A stretch of DNA of 64,000 nucleotides from Candidatus Eremiobacteraceae bacterium (GTDB lineage: Bacteria; Vulcanimicrobiota; Vulcanimicrobiia; Eremiobacterales; Eremiobacteraceae). This document shows, in pieces, positions 25,925 to 35,393 of this stretch. The stretch lies in NCBI GenBank assembly GCA_035295225.1, contig DATGJI010000049.1, positions 1 through 64,000 on the forward strand, given 5' to 3'. Both the position numbers and the translations under genes were made by a program. The notes beneath the pieces were generated by a model. The model was not told where the DNA came from. It saw nothing but the letters and a program-made list of their open reading frames with translations, and ran no database searches. Within the stretch, counting starts at the first letter, position 1. Every line of letters starts with the position of its first letter.

Positions 25925-27411
25925 CTGACGCCGTCCGGCGGCGGCTGCCGCTGCTCGGCGTTCTCGTGCTCGCGGCCGCGCTGCGGCTATACGGCTTGCA
26001 CAACCCGATCTTGGACCACCCCGGATGGAGGCAAGGCGACGAAGCAGCGATCGCGCGCAACTTCGCTCAACTCGAGAACGACATCGGCAGGCCCCAGACA
26101 GATTACGACGGACCTCCGCCGAATTACGTGGAGCTCGAACTCCAAATCGTGCCCTATCTCGCCGCGCAGGCATATCGCGCTTTTGGCGTCCACGAGATCT
26201 TCGCGCGGCTCATCGTCATAGCGTTCAGCCTCGGCACGGTCGTGCTCTTGTATCTCTTCGGCCGTGACGTTTTCTCGCGGCGCGCCGGGCTGGTCGCCGC
26301 CCTTGCGTTTGCGGTCGCGCCGGGCGCCGTGTATTACGGCAGGACGTTCACGCCGGACACGGTCATGCTGTTCTTCATGACGGGCACGCTCTATTGGTGG
26401 TGGCGTTTTTGCGATCGCCGCGACCGTGCCGATTTCGCATGGGCCGTGATCTTCGGCGCGTTCGCGTGGCTTGCCAAACCGGTCGCGCTCATAGCGTTTG
26501 TTCCGATCGTCGCGCTGGAAGTGTCGCGCCGCTCTTGGCGGGGAATGCTACAAGACGGCTATCTCTATGCGTATGCCGTGCTCACGCTTATCCCCAGCTT
26601 CTTCTACTTCCGTCACGTGCACGACATCGCAGAGTGGCACTGGGCATCCGGCATCACGCAACTCCATGTCCTGCCTGCGCTGCGCACCGCTCTGACGTCT
26701 GCGCACGGCCTGCTCGGCGCCTTGCAAGGCATGCTCGCGCTCTTGCGCATGCTTGCGTCGACCGTCCTCGGGCCCGTGCTCTTCGCGACCGCAGTTTTCT
26801 CTTGGTTCGCTCTCCCGCGCGATGAGCGAGAGCGCGATCGTTTATGGTTCTTCGGCGGATGGCTCGCCGCGTTCGCCGCGTATGCCTTCACCGTCGTGAA
26901 CGTCGAACGCGTCGACTACTATCTATTTCCTATACTGCCGCTCGCCGCGCTCATCACGGGCGGCGCGCTCGATAGTTTCGCCGGCTTACGCGCGCTGCGT
27001 GCGGACGTGCCCACGCTCGCCGCGCTCGGCGCCGCGCTGTTCGTGGTCGTCTACGCGAACATGCTCGAGATCCACGCTTACTACACGTGGAGCCGCCCGG
27101 TGTATTCGGCAGCAAGCGAACTCGACCGCGTGCTCCCCGAAGGGGCCCTCGTGGTCATGGGTCACTACGATCCGTCCGTGCTCTACGTCATAGGACGCAA
27201 GGGCTGGGAGGAAGATCCGCTGCTGTGGACCGTGCACGACATGCAGAGCGCTCAACGGAAGGGCGCGGCCTACTTCATCGCCGTCGAACTTCCGCGCCTG
27301 CGCGCGAACAAAGCGTTGTACGCATATCTGCAGCGCTTCGCACGCGTGCCGGTTTCATCGGGTTGGCGTGTGTACGACCTGCGGCGGCGGGCGCCGTCAG
27401 GGGATGGGTAG
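25921..27411 (+). CDS. GT-C glycosyltransferase (family 39/ArnT-like)
   Basis: About 496 residues, polytopic. The donor/metal loop reads HPGWRQGDEAAIARNF, a variant of the W.D..-type loop of ArnT-like enzymes, and YYGRTFTPDTVMLFF and PIL-rich helices follow. A soluble C-terminal region begins near residue 390 (YTWSRPVYSAASELDRVLP). The GTG at 25921-25923 overlaps the GtrA stop. It ends convergently with the TPR lipoprotein gene, overlapping it by 15 bases. It is the terminal enzyme of the PIG-V/GtrA/GT39 operon. Confidence 0.78.
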   Translation: MTDAVRRRLPLLGVLVLAAALRLYGLHNPILDHPGWRQGDEAAIARNFAQLENDIGRPQTDYDGPPPNYVELELQIVPYLAAQAYRAFGVHEIFARLIVIAFSLGTVVLLYLFGRDVFSRRAGLVAALAFAVAPGAVYYGRTFTPDTVMLFFMTGTLYWWWRFCDRRDRADFAWAVIFGAFAWLAKPVALIAFVPIVALEVSRRSWRGMLQDGYLYAYAVLTLIPSFFYFRHVHDIAEWHWASGITQLHVLPALRTALTSAHGLLGALQGMLALLRMLASTVLGPVLFATAVFSWFALPRDERERDRLWFFGGWLAAFAAYAFTVVNVERVDYYLFPILPLAALITGGALDSFAGLRALRADVPTLAALGAALFVVVYANMLEIHAYYTWSRPVYSAASELDRVLPEGALVVMGHYDPSVLYVIGRKGWEEDPLLWTVHDMQSAQRKGAAYFIAVELPRLRANKALYAYLQRFARVPVSSGWRVYDLRRRAPSGDG

Positions 27412-28059
27412 CAGTTCCGGCGCTTGTGTCTGCGCGGCTTCCCTGCGGTTCTCCGCGCCCGACTGCACGAGCGCGCGATAACTGACCAACCGTTGGGTCG
27501 AGCGGCGCGCTTCGAACTCGAGGTTGTACGAATCGACGATCGCTTTCGTGAGATGCCCCGTGTCGTAGTCGGCGCGAAACGTCTTCAGCTCTTTCGCTAT
27601 CTGCTTGTTCGCGGAGACGATCGTCTTCAGACCATCGGTTATCGAAGTGCCCATCGTCTCATAGAGCGGATAGTTCGCCAAGACGACCTCACGGCGGATC
27701 TTCGCCTGCTCGATCTGCGTCGCAAGAGCCTGCGCGACCGAATCTGACGGCGCGTATGCAAGCGCTTGCGTGATATCCGCGCCGGCGGCATCGAGCTTAC
27801 TGTCGGTGAACTCGGCTTTGGCGCGCAGCGATAATGCCGTGGCGAGTCCCGCCCGAGCCCGCACGTTCTTGGAATCGAGCCGCAGCGCCAATTCGTATTC
27901 ACCGAGCGCTTCGGCGACGTTCCCCGATTTCAGCGCGGCATCGCCTTGCGACGTGCGCAGGTCCACCATCCAGCGGGAAGCGCCTCCGCATCCTCCGGCG
28001 GCCAGCGCCATCGCAAGGACGAAGGCGGCTGCGAGCGGTCTAGCGGTGGTGGATGCCAT
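27397..28059 (-). CDS. TPR-containing predicted lipoprotein
   Basis: About 220 residues. A signal peptide with a probable lipobox (LAAGGC) is followed by two tetratricopeptide-like repeats (GDAALKSGNVAEALGEYELA and neighbours), then a helical region of about 100 residues. TPR lipoproteins often act as envelope assembly adaptors. The chosen ATG at 28057-28059 gives the best signal peptide; earlier in-frame ATGs at 28065 and 28083 are possible, since the frame overlaps the preceding flippase gene. Function unknown. Confidence 0.75.
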   Translation of the reverse strand: MASTTARPLAAAFVLAMALAAGGCGGASRWMVDLRTSQGDAALKSGNVAEALGEYELALRLDSKNVRARAGLATALSLRAKAEFTDSKLDAAGADITQALAYAPSDSVAQALATQIEQAKIRREVVLANYPLYETMGTSITDGLKTIVSANKQIAKELKTFRADYDTGHLTKAIVDSYNLEFEARRSTQRLVSYRALVQSGAENRREAAQTQAPELLPIP

Positions 28060-28882
28060 GGTCATAGAGGAATCTTGCGACATGCGCGATCACTCCCGCT
28101 GCCGGCACGAGCAGCACTTGCGACAAGAGCGTGCCGACGATGCCGGTCAGCACGAGATACAGCAACATTGCTTTCACATCCGCTTCCGGACGTTGTTCGA
28201 GCGCCGTCTGGTCCGTGATGAGCGCGGCGGCCGGATCGACGATGAGCGTCAGCGTGATTGTCGCGACGCCCGTGATCAGACCGGAGAGCGCGATGCAGGT
28301 AGCGGTCACTTCGGGCGCCAGCACGCTCGCATACAGACTCGAGAGCGGTCCGGCGACCCAGAACGCGGTGACGACGACGTTCCAGATGAGAAACGATTTC
28401 GGCAACGCCTTTGCCTGGTAGCGCAGCGTCGCGGCCGTCGGAATCCGGAATTCCGAGAAGACCCACGTGAAGACGGACGGAGATGCGAGCCGCCCGAGCG
28501 CGGCGATGAGCGATCCTGAGCGTTCGAACGATCCGATCCCGCGCGCGAGAATGCGAGCTGACCACGGGATGAGCGCGCCGCCTATCGCAGCGCCGAAGGT
28601 GGCCGCGATCATGACGAGGCGAAGGCTTGCGTCGAAGCCGGTGACGTCGTGCGTGCTTCGCGCATGATCGGTGAGCGACGAAAGCAGCGGCGCGTAAAAG
28701 AGGTTGAGCAGCCTGCCGGTCGTGGCGAACAGGTTGAAGAGCGTCAAGCCGGTCGCGACGCGCTTCGTCCGCACGCCGGCGAGACGCGCCGCGCCCGATG
28801 CCATCTGCAGGGCCTGGGCGAACATGTACAGGACAGCGGCGACGATCAGGTAGAGGTCGGGGAAATGGCGGAATACGTCCAC
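28040..28882 (-). CDS. amj: Amj-family lipid II flippase candidate
   Basis: 280 residues, six or more membrane segments. The N-terminal block SGAARLAGVRTKRVATGLTLFN is the landmark of the Amj family (alternate to MurJ), whose members flip lipid II in Bacillus; APLLSSLTDHAR follows. The length fits the family (about 270). The assignment comes from recalled family motifs, so call it a candidate. GTG start at 28880-28882; it sits between the M16 peptidase and the TPR lipoprotein genes in the long operon. Confidence 0.78.
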   Translation of the reverse strand: MDVFRHFPDLYLIVAAVLYMFAQALQMASGAARLAGVRTKRVATGLTLFNLFATTGRLLNLFYAPLLSSLTDHARSTHDVTGFDASLRLVMIAATFGAAIGGALIPWSARILARGIGSFERSGSLIAALGRLASPSVFTWVFSEFRIPTAATLRYQAKALPKSFLIWNVVVTAFWVAGPLSSLYASVLAPEVTATCIALSGLITGVATITLTLIVDPAAALITDQTALEQRPEADVKAMLLYLVLTGIVGTLLSQVLLVPAAGVIAHVARFLYDHGIHHR

Positions 28883-28891
28883 AGCCGCGCC

Positions 28892-30169
28892 TTATGCTGA
28901 CTGGGCTAACGCGTCGCCGTCAAACGCCTCGTCAACCGGACCGACCACCGTCATCGCGAAACTTCCGGATGCGAACATCGACGCGGCCAGCGCATCGACC
29001 TCCGGCTTCGTCACCGCGTCGATACGCTCGGCGACTTCGGCCGCCGGCACGTTGCGGCCGACATTGAATTCCGTGCGCCCCAATCGCAGCATGCGCGTGC
29101 TCGTGCTCTCAAGGGAAAGCAGCATGCCGCCCTTGAGGTGTTCTTTCGCGCGTGCCACTTCGAGATCGCTGACGCCCGCGGCGGCCATGTGCGCGAGCTC
29201 CGAGCGGATCAGACGGACGACTTCTGCCGCGTTTTGCGGCCGCGCCGCGGCGGCCACCGCAAACGTTCCCCCGGGCCGATACGCGTTGTGCATCGAGTAC
29301 ACGCTGTAGACGAGGCCGCGCTTCTCGCGGATCTCCTGGAAGAGCCGCGAGGCCATGCCGCCCCCGAGTATCGCGTCGAGGACCGAGACGATGTACCGCC
29401 GCTCGTCGGAGACAGCCATACCTTCGACCCCGATGAGGATATACGTCTGCTCGCAGTCCTTGCGCTGGACCACGCGAACCGGATAGAACTCGGGCCGCGC
29501 GACGTCTGCGGGCGATAACCCGCCGCGCATCTGGCCGAGCAGACGTTCTGTCTGCGTGACGAATTCGTCGTGATCGACGTTGCCCGCCGCCGTGAGCACC
29601 ACCGCCGCGGGTGAATAGTGGGCGCTCATGTACGAACGGATGAGCTCGGGCGTCAATCCCGACACGGTGGATGCATAGCCGATGATCGGCTCCCCGAGAG
29701 GGCTGCCTGACCAGGCGGATTTCAAGAACAGATCTTGGTTTATCTCGTCGGGCGAATCGTCGTACATGCGGATCTCTTCAAGCACGACCTGCTGTTCTTT
29801 GCGCAGTTCCACCGGATCGAAGTTCGAGTGCAAAAACATATCCGCGAGCACCTCTAGCGCAAGCGGGCCATGCTCATCGACGACACGCGCATGATAGCAC
29901 GTCGCTTCTTTGTCGGTGAAGGCATTGAGATTTCCCCCGATCGAATCCATCAGCTCGGCGATCTCGCGCGCGCTGCGTGTCGGGGTGCCCTTGAACAGCA
30001 TGTGCTCGATGACGTGGGAGATGCCGCGCTGGCCGGACTCCTCGTGCGCCGATCCGATGCCGACCCACAGACCGAGACTTATGCTGCGCACGTGCGCGAT
30101 GCGCTCCGTGATGACCCGGATGCCGTTGCGCAGCGTCGATTTGCGATAGGTATCGTTCAGTTCCGCCAT
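28892..30169 (-). CDS. M16 family zinc metallopeptidase (processing peptidase-like)
   Basis: 425 residues. The inverted zinc motif HxxEH is present as HVIEH (His52, Glu55, His56) with a downstream Glu near 130 in EEIRMYDDSPDE. The inactive-like second half shows GGGMASRLFQEIREKRGLVYSVYS, the substrate-binding arginine/tyrosine region. It resembles bacterial homologues of mitochondrial processing peptidase subunits. It overlaps the deacetylase gene by 13 bases. Cytosolic peptide or leader processing is likely; no signal peptide is seen. Confidence 0.92.
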   Translation of the reverse strand: MAELNDTYRKSTLRNGIRVITERIAHVRSISLGLWVGIGSAHEESGQRGISHVIEHMLFKGTPTRSAREIAELMDSIGGNLNAFTDKEATCYHARVVDEHGPLALEVLADMFLHSNFDPVELRKEQQVVLEEIRMYDDSPDEINQDLFLKSAWSGSPLGEPIIGYASTVSGLTPELIRSYMSAHYSPAAVVLTAAGNVDHDEFVTQTERLLGQMRGGLSPADVARPEFYPVRVVQRKDCEQTYILIGVEGMAVSDERRYIVSVLDAILGGGMASRLFQEIREKRGLVYSVYSMHNAYRPGGTFAVAAAARPQNAAEVVRLIRSELAHMAAAGVSDLEVARAKEHLKGGMLLSLESTSTRMLRLGRTEFNVGRNVPAAEVAERIDAVTKPEVDALAASMFASGSFAMTVVGPVDEAFDGDALAQSA

Positions 30170-31326
30170 GCTCGATTTCGTCGATTCAGATCTGCGGCCC
30201 AGGCCGCATCGATGTATGCTCGCTCCGGCGCACGCCCGCGGATCACCGCGATCGAGAATACCGTGCGATCGGTAGGTACGGCCAGGTCACCGGCGACCGT
30301 CGCCCCGGCCGGCACAGGTTGCGGCACGACCGCCCACACGTCAACTTCGCCGACGCTCGGCGCGGCGGCAAGCGCCGCCGCCGCCATGTCGCGTGCGTCC
30401 GCCTCAAATCCGTCGGGCGTCACGGGCGCATGCAGCCCGCGGCCGGATAACATGATGCCGGCGACGGTCGCCGGCGGCACGTTCAAAACGCGGACCTTCT
30501 CGATCGGCTCGGAATACGAGTTCTGCAGGAGCCGGACGCCGATGAGTTCGGCTATGGGAGCATCGTTCCCCTCGGCGCGTTCGCGCGCGATCGAGACGAG
30601 CGCAGCTTGGCTCGGTGCTGCGGGTCCGGCGAACGCGCCCGCCCCGAGGACCGTGCGGAACAGCGCGACGCCGGCGCCGTGCAGCACCCGGTATCTCGGT
30701 AAGGCGAAGAGGTCGGTCATCGCTCGCGGTCCGATTCTGCCAGGTTCGGTCGTGAACGCGGCGCCGATCCCGGCGCGCGCGAGCGTTGCTTCGACGCGCG
30801 AGTCCCAGCGGCCGGCGGGGTACGCAAAATCGCTCACCGGTGCTTTTGTCCACGATTGCAGAGCGGCGATCGAATCGTCGATCTCGGCGGCGCGCGCCGT
30901 CGCGGAGAGCAGGGTCAAGTCGGAGTGATGGACGGTGTGCGCGCCGAGCTCCATGCCCTGTTCGTTCAGGCTGCGCACTTGCGCGACCGAAACGTGGCCG
31001 GCCGTTCCGACCAGACCGGTCGAGATGAAGAACGTGCCAACTGCGCCGTCTGCGACGAGCAGCGGGGCCGCGATCGTCGAAGCATCGGCGTAGCCGTCAT
31101 CGAAGGTCAAGGCGACTTCGCACGGAGCGAGCTCGCCGTCGCGCGCATCGCGGACCAACTGAGCGGCGCGCACGAGCGTGCAACCACGCCGGCGCAGCCA
31201 CAAGAGCTGTTGCGCGAATTCTTGCGGAGAGACCGTCAGCGCGCGAGCGTATCGACCGGGGGGCGAGTCAGGCGCCACGTGGTGGTACATGAACACCGCC
31301 GCGACCGCCGCAACAACGATCCGCAT
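30157..31326 (-). CDS. NodB-type polysaccharide deacetylase with C-terminal extension
   Basis: 389 residues. An N-terminal hydrophobic helix precedes a NodB domain: catalytic Asp motif VALTFDDGYADAS, zinc motif HTVHHSDL and the FAYPAGRWD motif. About 150 extra residues follow, with no recognised domain. Likely an envelope-anchored deacetylase of peptidoglycan or another polysaccharide. The deacetylase fold, the neighbouring flippase and glycosyltransferase genes point to envelope remodelling. Confidence 0.9.
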   Translation of the reverse strand: MRIVVAAVAAVFMYHHVAPDSPPGRYARALTVSPQEFAQQLLWLRRRGCTLVRAAQLVRDARDGELAPCEVALTFDDGYADASTIAAPLLVADGAVGTFFISTGLVGTAGHVSVAQVRSLNEQGMELGAHTVHHSDLTLLSATARAAEIDDSIAALQSWTKAPVSDFAYPAGRWDSRVEATLARAGIGAAFTTEPGRIGPRAMTDLFALPRYRVLHGAGVALFRTVLGAGAFAGPAAPSQAALVSIARERAEGNDAPIAELIGVRLLQNSYSEPIEKVRVLNVPPATVAGIMLSGRGLHAPVTPDGFEADARDMAAAALAAAPSVGEVDVWAVVPQPVPAGATVAGDLAVPTDRTVFSIAVIRGRAPERAYIDAAWAADLNRRNRAWRN

Positions 31327-31338
31327 CGGCCCGCCGCG

Positions 31339-32784
31339 TCAGTACGAACGCGCGAAAAACGCGCGGACGGGCGCAGGACATCCGCAGTACGCGCAGAGCG
31401 CCCCAGGATCCGCGGGGCCCGAGATGACGCGCGACACGGCGCTGGTCTCCGCTTTGATGGAAAGCTCGCACTCGGTGCGCGCGCACCACGCAGCTGAGAC
31501 GAAGCCTGTCTGCGCGACGAGCCCGTCGACGAACGACTTCCGGTCGTGCGCGACCACGGTCCGGCGATTCCGCTCGTCGAGCGCGCGCGCGTGCAGCGAC
31601 CGTTGGATATCGGCGAGGATCTCGACGACGCGCGCCGCGAGCTGTTCGCGCGGCACGGCGATTTTTTCAAGCGTATCGCGGCGCGCGAGCGTCACCTGCC
31701 CCGCCGCGATATCGCGGGGGCCGATCTCAGCGCGCAGAGGCACGCCGCGCATTTCCCACTCGTTGAACTTCCAGGGCGCGGTCTGTTCCTGCCGGTCGTC
31801 CACATGCGTTCGCGCGACGCCTTGGAGCAATGCTTCGATTTCGCGAGCGGCGATCGCGACGGAATCGTCCCCTTTCTTCGGAATAGGGACGACGACGACT
31901 TGGTGCGGCGCGATGGCAGGCGGCAGGACGAGGCCGCGATCGTCGCCATGCACCATGATGACGCCGCCCAAAATCCGCCACGAGACGCCCCACGATGTGG
32001 TCCACGCGTGCTTGATCTGTTCGTCCACATCCGTGAACTTGATATCGTAGGCTTTTGCGAAGTGCTGGCCGAGCTCGTGCGACGTGCCGGCTTGTAGCGC
32101 TTTGCCGTCGGGCATGAGCGCCTCGATGGCGAATGTCGCGGCCGCGCCAGCGAATTTTTCGTGGTCGCTCTTCTGACCGGTGATCACCGGCAGACAGAGG
32201 ACGTCCTCCGCCACGGACCGGTAGATCTCGAGCATGCGCTGCACTTCTTCTGCCGCTTCGGCCTGCGTCGCGTGCGCCGTGTGCCCTTCTTGCCACAGAA
32301 ATTCCAGCGTTCTCAAAAACGGGCGGGTGGCTTTCTCCCAACGCACGACGTTCGCCCACTGATTGATCAAGATCGGCAGGTCGCGATGCGACTGGATCCA
32401 GCGTGCGTACATCATGCCGATGATGACTTCGGACGTCGGCCGGATCGCGAGCCGTTCCGTGAGTTTTTCGCCCCCGCCCTCGGTCACCCAGGCGACCTCC
32501 GGCGCAAAACCCTCCACGTGCTCGGCTTCGCGCGCAAGCAAGCTCTCGGGTATGAAGAGCGGGAAATACGCGTTCTGATGGCCGCTGGCTTTGAAGCGGC
32601 GATCGAATTCCTCGCGGATCAGATCCCATATCGCGAAGCCGTACGGGCGGAGCACGATGCAGCCGCGCACGGGCGCATAGTCCACGAGCTGCGCGCGCAA
32701 ACAGACCTGCGTGTACCAGTCCGAAAGATCCGCGCCTTTCGGTGGAATGCTCTTCATCTCTCGCTTGGCCGCATCATCGCGCAT
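31339..32784 (-). CDS. proS: Prolyl-tRNA synthetase, archaeal/Thermus-type (ProS type 3)
   Basis: About 481 residues, close to the T. thermophilus type and unlike the ~570-residue bacterial type with an editing insertion. Class II motifs: motif 2 VRWEKATRPFLRTLEFLWQE with GHTAHAT, motif 3 GGVIMVHGDDRGLVLPP. The C-terminal zinc-type domain shows WCARTECE and CAYCGCPA. It charges tRNA-Pro. The ATG at 32782-32784 is chosen over a TTG 27 bases upstream because GGAA precedes it. Confidence 0.93.
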   Translation of the reverse strand: MRDDAAKREMKSIPPKGADLSDWYTQVCLRAQLVDYAPVRGCIVLRPYGFAIWDLIREEFDRRFKASGHQNAYFPLFIPESLLAREAEHVEGFAPEVAWVTEGGGEKLTERLAIRPTSEVIIGMMYARWIQSHRDLPILINQWANVVRWEKATRPFLRTLEFLWQEGHTAHATQAEAAEEVQRMLEIYRSVAEDVLCLPVITGQKSDHEKFAGAAATFAIEALMPDGKALQAGTSHELGQHFAKAYDIKFTDVDEQIKHAWTTSWGVSWRILGGVIMVHGDDRGLVLPPAIAPHQVVVVPIPKKGDDSVAIAAREIEALLQGVARTHVDDRQEQTAPWKFNEWEMRGVPLRAEIGPRDIAAGQVTLARRDTLEKIAVPREQLAARVVEILADIQRSLHARALDERNRRTVVAHDRKSFVDGLVAQTGFVSAAWCARTECELSIKAETSAVSRVISGPADPGALCAYCGCPAPVRAFFARSY

Positions 32785-32820
32785 GCGGTTCAATTCCGGC
32801 GGCCAGTGCAAAACCCTTGG

Positions 32821-34260
32821 TCACGTGTGGAAGAACGCGATGCGCACAGATTCGCCCGGCACGTCGCGCGGGAAATACCATTGTCCGCCGAGCTGATACG
32901 TCGCGGCCAAGAAGTGTGCGATGCGCAATCGCGGATCCACCTGATACGGTTGATACTCGATATACCAGATGCGCGCATGGCCGCGCAACGCTTCGATGGT
33001 GGACTGCACATCGTCAGGCGAGAGAAGGCCGCCGTACGTCCTGCCCGCCAGCAGGTCTGTGCGGTCGATGACGCGGATCGGCGTGCCGCGGACGAAGACA
33101 AAGACGTCTTGCGGAGCCGCACTTGACCGGAGCACGCGCTCCACGGCCGGCCAGTCCGCGGTGTAGTTCGACGGAATGGCGGCGTATGCGATTGCTTGCG
33201 CCGCGAGCGCCGCGCCGGCTGCCGCAAGCGCGATGCGTGCCGCAAAGCGACGGGAATGCAAAGCCTCGGCAACTGCCACGCCGAGCCACGCGCACAACGC
33301 GTACGCGGCGACGAGGTAGTAGCGGTCCATATACAACGCCTTGTGCGTTGCGATCGCCGCGGCGACCGTCAACGCCGCAGGCAACGCGAGGTACGGAAGC
33401 ATTGTCGAGCCGGCCCGCCGCAATGTTGCCACAAACGCCCAGATCGCGGCGAGCCAGACCAGCGCTGACAACGCCATCAGTACCGGCCCTTGTGCAAAGG
33501 GCGCGATCGTCGCCTGCGCGGCGAGGGCGGCGATGGATCCTGGAACGTCGTTCAACTCTTGCGCAAATGCGAGACCGCCGCGCGGGGACTGGTGGAGGAA
33601 GACCGGCAGTTGCGGCAGCCACGAACAGATCGCGACCATGGCGCCGATGAGCCCGCGAACGAGCGCGCCGCGCCGCGCGACGAGAAGAAAAGCCAGTTGG
33701 GCCGCGAGAAAGAAAAAGCCGAGGTAGAGCAGCCAGATGCTGATCGCGCTGCAGGCCGTCCATCCTATCCATGCGCAGCGCCGCGCAGTCGGCGAGACAG
33801 CGCCGCCCGACACCGCGATCGACAGCAGCACGAACGATGCCACAATAGCGGCGTCGAATGGAGCGTACATGCGGATCATGCCGTCGTAGTAGATAAGCGA
33901 AGGCATCAACGCGGCAGCGCCGCCTGCGGCGACGGCGGCGCCCGGCTCCATGTTCCAGACGAGAAGCAGACGCATGAGCAACCAGACGGAGAGCGTGCCG
34001 AGCAGCGCCATCGCGATCCGCACGACGACGTCCGGAGCATGGAGCGCGACGAACGGTTTGAGGAAGAACGTGAAACCGGGCGGATGGACATCCGCGTGAT
34101 AGAGATAGGCTAGGGCATCGCTCGCCTTCTCGCCCGCGAGCTGCAGCGACAGTCCCTCATCCACATGGAGCGGTCGCGCGACCGCTTCGTAGATGCGCAA
34201 GGCCGCGGCCGCAATAAGGACCGCGGCCATGCCGCGACCGGCGGACCAGAACCTGCTCAA
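32821..34260 (-). CDS. GT-C membrane glycosyltransferase (family 39-like), copy C
   Basis: 479 residues, polytopic, with VDEGLSLQLAGE and VHPPGFTFFLKP in the first loop and RIWYIEYQPYQVDP near the C-terminus, the same signature as the copies at 342-3262. The TTG at 34258-34260 overlaps the ispG stop (TTGA); the ATG 30 bases later is an alternative. A glycosyltransferase embedded in the isoprenoid/translation operon may use the polyprenyl carrier whose precursors ispG helps make. That link is inference. Confidence 0.78.
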   Translation of the reverse strand: MSRFWSAGRGMAAVLIAAAALRIYEAVARPLHVDEGLSLQLAGEKASDALAYLYHADVHPPGFTFFLKPFVALHAPDVVVRIAMALLGTLSVWLLMRLLLVWNMEPGAAVAAGGAAALMPSLIYYDGMIRMYAPFDAAIVASFVLLSIAVSGGAVSPTARRCAWIGWTACSAISIWLLYLGFFFLAAQLAFLLVARRGALVRGLIGAMVAICSWLPQLPVFLHQSPRGGLAFAQELNDVPGSIAALAAQATIAPFAQGPVLMALSALVWLAAIWAFVATLRRAGSTMLPYLALPAALTVAAAIATHKALYMDRYYLVAAYALCAWLGVAVAEALHSRRFAARIALAAAGAALAAQAIAYAAIPSNYTADWPAVERVLRSSAAPQDVFVFVRGTPIRVIDRTDLLAGRTYGGLLSPDDVQSTIEALRGHARIWYIEYQPYQVDPRLRIAHFLAATYQLGGQWYFPRDVPGESVRIAFFHT

Positions 34261-35393
34261 CGATAGCCGGGATATCGCTCGGCGATAACTTTTTCTATCT
34301 CCTCGCGAAGGCCGCCTAAGAGTTCCGCCTCGGGCAATGAGCGCACTTTCACGCCGTCGCGATAGATGAGCCCCATCCCCTTACCGCCGGCGATGCCCAC
34401 ATCCGCCATGGATGCTTCACCCGGTCCGTTGACGGCGCAGCCCATGACTGCGACCTTTACCGGCGCGCGATATTCCGCCGTCACCTGTTCGACGAGTTCC
34501 GCGAGCTTGAGGATATCGACTTGCACGCGGCCACACGAAGGGCATGCGGTGATCTCCGGTCCGCGCTCGCGCAGGCCGAGCGATTTCAAAATCTCCCAGC
34601 AGACGGGAACCTCTTCGATCGGGTCTGCGGCAAGCGATACGCGGATTGTGTCGCCTATGCCCTCGGCCAGCAAGATACCAAGTCCCACGCTGCTCTTCAC
34701 CGTTCCGGTGCGCAGCGTACCGGCTTCGGTGATGCCGAGATGGAGCGGATAGTCGCACTCGGCCGCGAGCATACGATAGGCGAGCACCGTCGAGCGCACG
34801 TCATGCGCCTTCAGCGATACGACGGTGTCGAAAAAATCGAGCTCCTCAAGGATGCGGATGTGCCGGCGCGCGGATTCTACCATGCCTGCCGGCGTGCGTC
34901 CGAGCGACTGGACGATGTCGGGCGCGAGCGAGCCCATGTTCACGCCGATGCGGATCGGCATGGACTGCGCCTTGGCCGCGCGCACGACCTCGCGGACCTT
35001 CTGCGCATCGCGGATGTTGCCAGGGTTCAGGCGCAGTTTATCCCAGCCGGCCTCGATGGCTGCCAGAGCAAAGCGGTGGTCGAAATGGATGTCGGCGACC
35101 AACGGTACGCTTGCGCCTTGTTTGATCTTCTTGCACGCTGCCGCGGCTTTCTGATCCGGCACGGAGATGCGGACGATCTCGCAGCCCGCCGCAGCCAGCC
35201 GCTCCACTTGGTCGAGCGTGGCGGCCCAATCATCGGTCTTGGTCGTGGTCATGGACTGCACGCTGATCGGCGCCCCGCCGCCGATCGCGATTCGTCCGAC
35301 GTTCACGCGGCGCGCGGCGCGCCGAGGAGCAAGCGGAGGCTGCGCGTCGCGTTCGCGCACGCCGCTCCACTGCGGAACCTGATCGAGCGTCAC
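34257..35393 (-). CDS. ispG: 4-hydroxy-3-methylbut-2-enyl diphosphate synthase
   Basis: About 378 residues. The TIM-barrel start is VNVGRIAIGGGAPISVQSMT, then RISVPDQKAA and ADIHFDHRFALAAIEAG. The C-terminal 4Fe-4S domain shows ACPSCGRVQVDILKL and VMGCAVNGPGEA, the cluster ligands. It reduces MEcPP to HMBPP in the MEP isoprenoid route. The GTG at 35391-35393 overlaps the rseP stop. The placement with dxr, cdsA and rseP matches the common frr-cdsA-dxr-rseP-ispG order. Confidence 0.96.
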   Translation of the reverse strand: MTLDQVPQWSGVRERDAQPPLAPRRAARRVNVGRIAIGGGAPISVQSMTTTKTDDWAATLDQVERLAAAGCEIVRISVPDQKAAAACKKIKQGASVPLVADIHFDHRFALAAIEAGWDKLRLNPGNIRDAQKVREVVRAAKAQSMPIRIGVNMGSLAPDIVQSLGRTPAGMVESARRHIRILEELDFFDTVVSLKAHDVRSTVLAYRMLAAECDYPLHLGITEAGTLRTGTVKSSVGLGILLAEGIGDTIRVSLAADPIEEVPVCWEILKSLGLRERGPEITACPSCGRVQVDILKLAELVEQVTAEYRAPVKVAVMGCAVNGPGEASMADVGIAGGKGMGLIYRDGVKVRSLPEAELLGGLREEIEKVIAERYPGYR

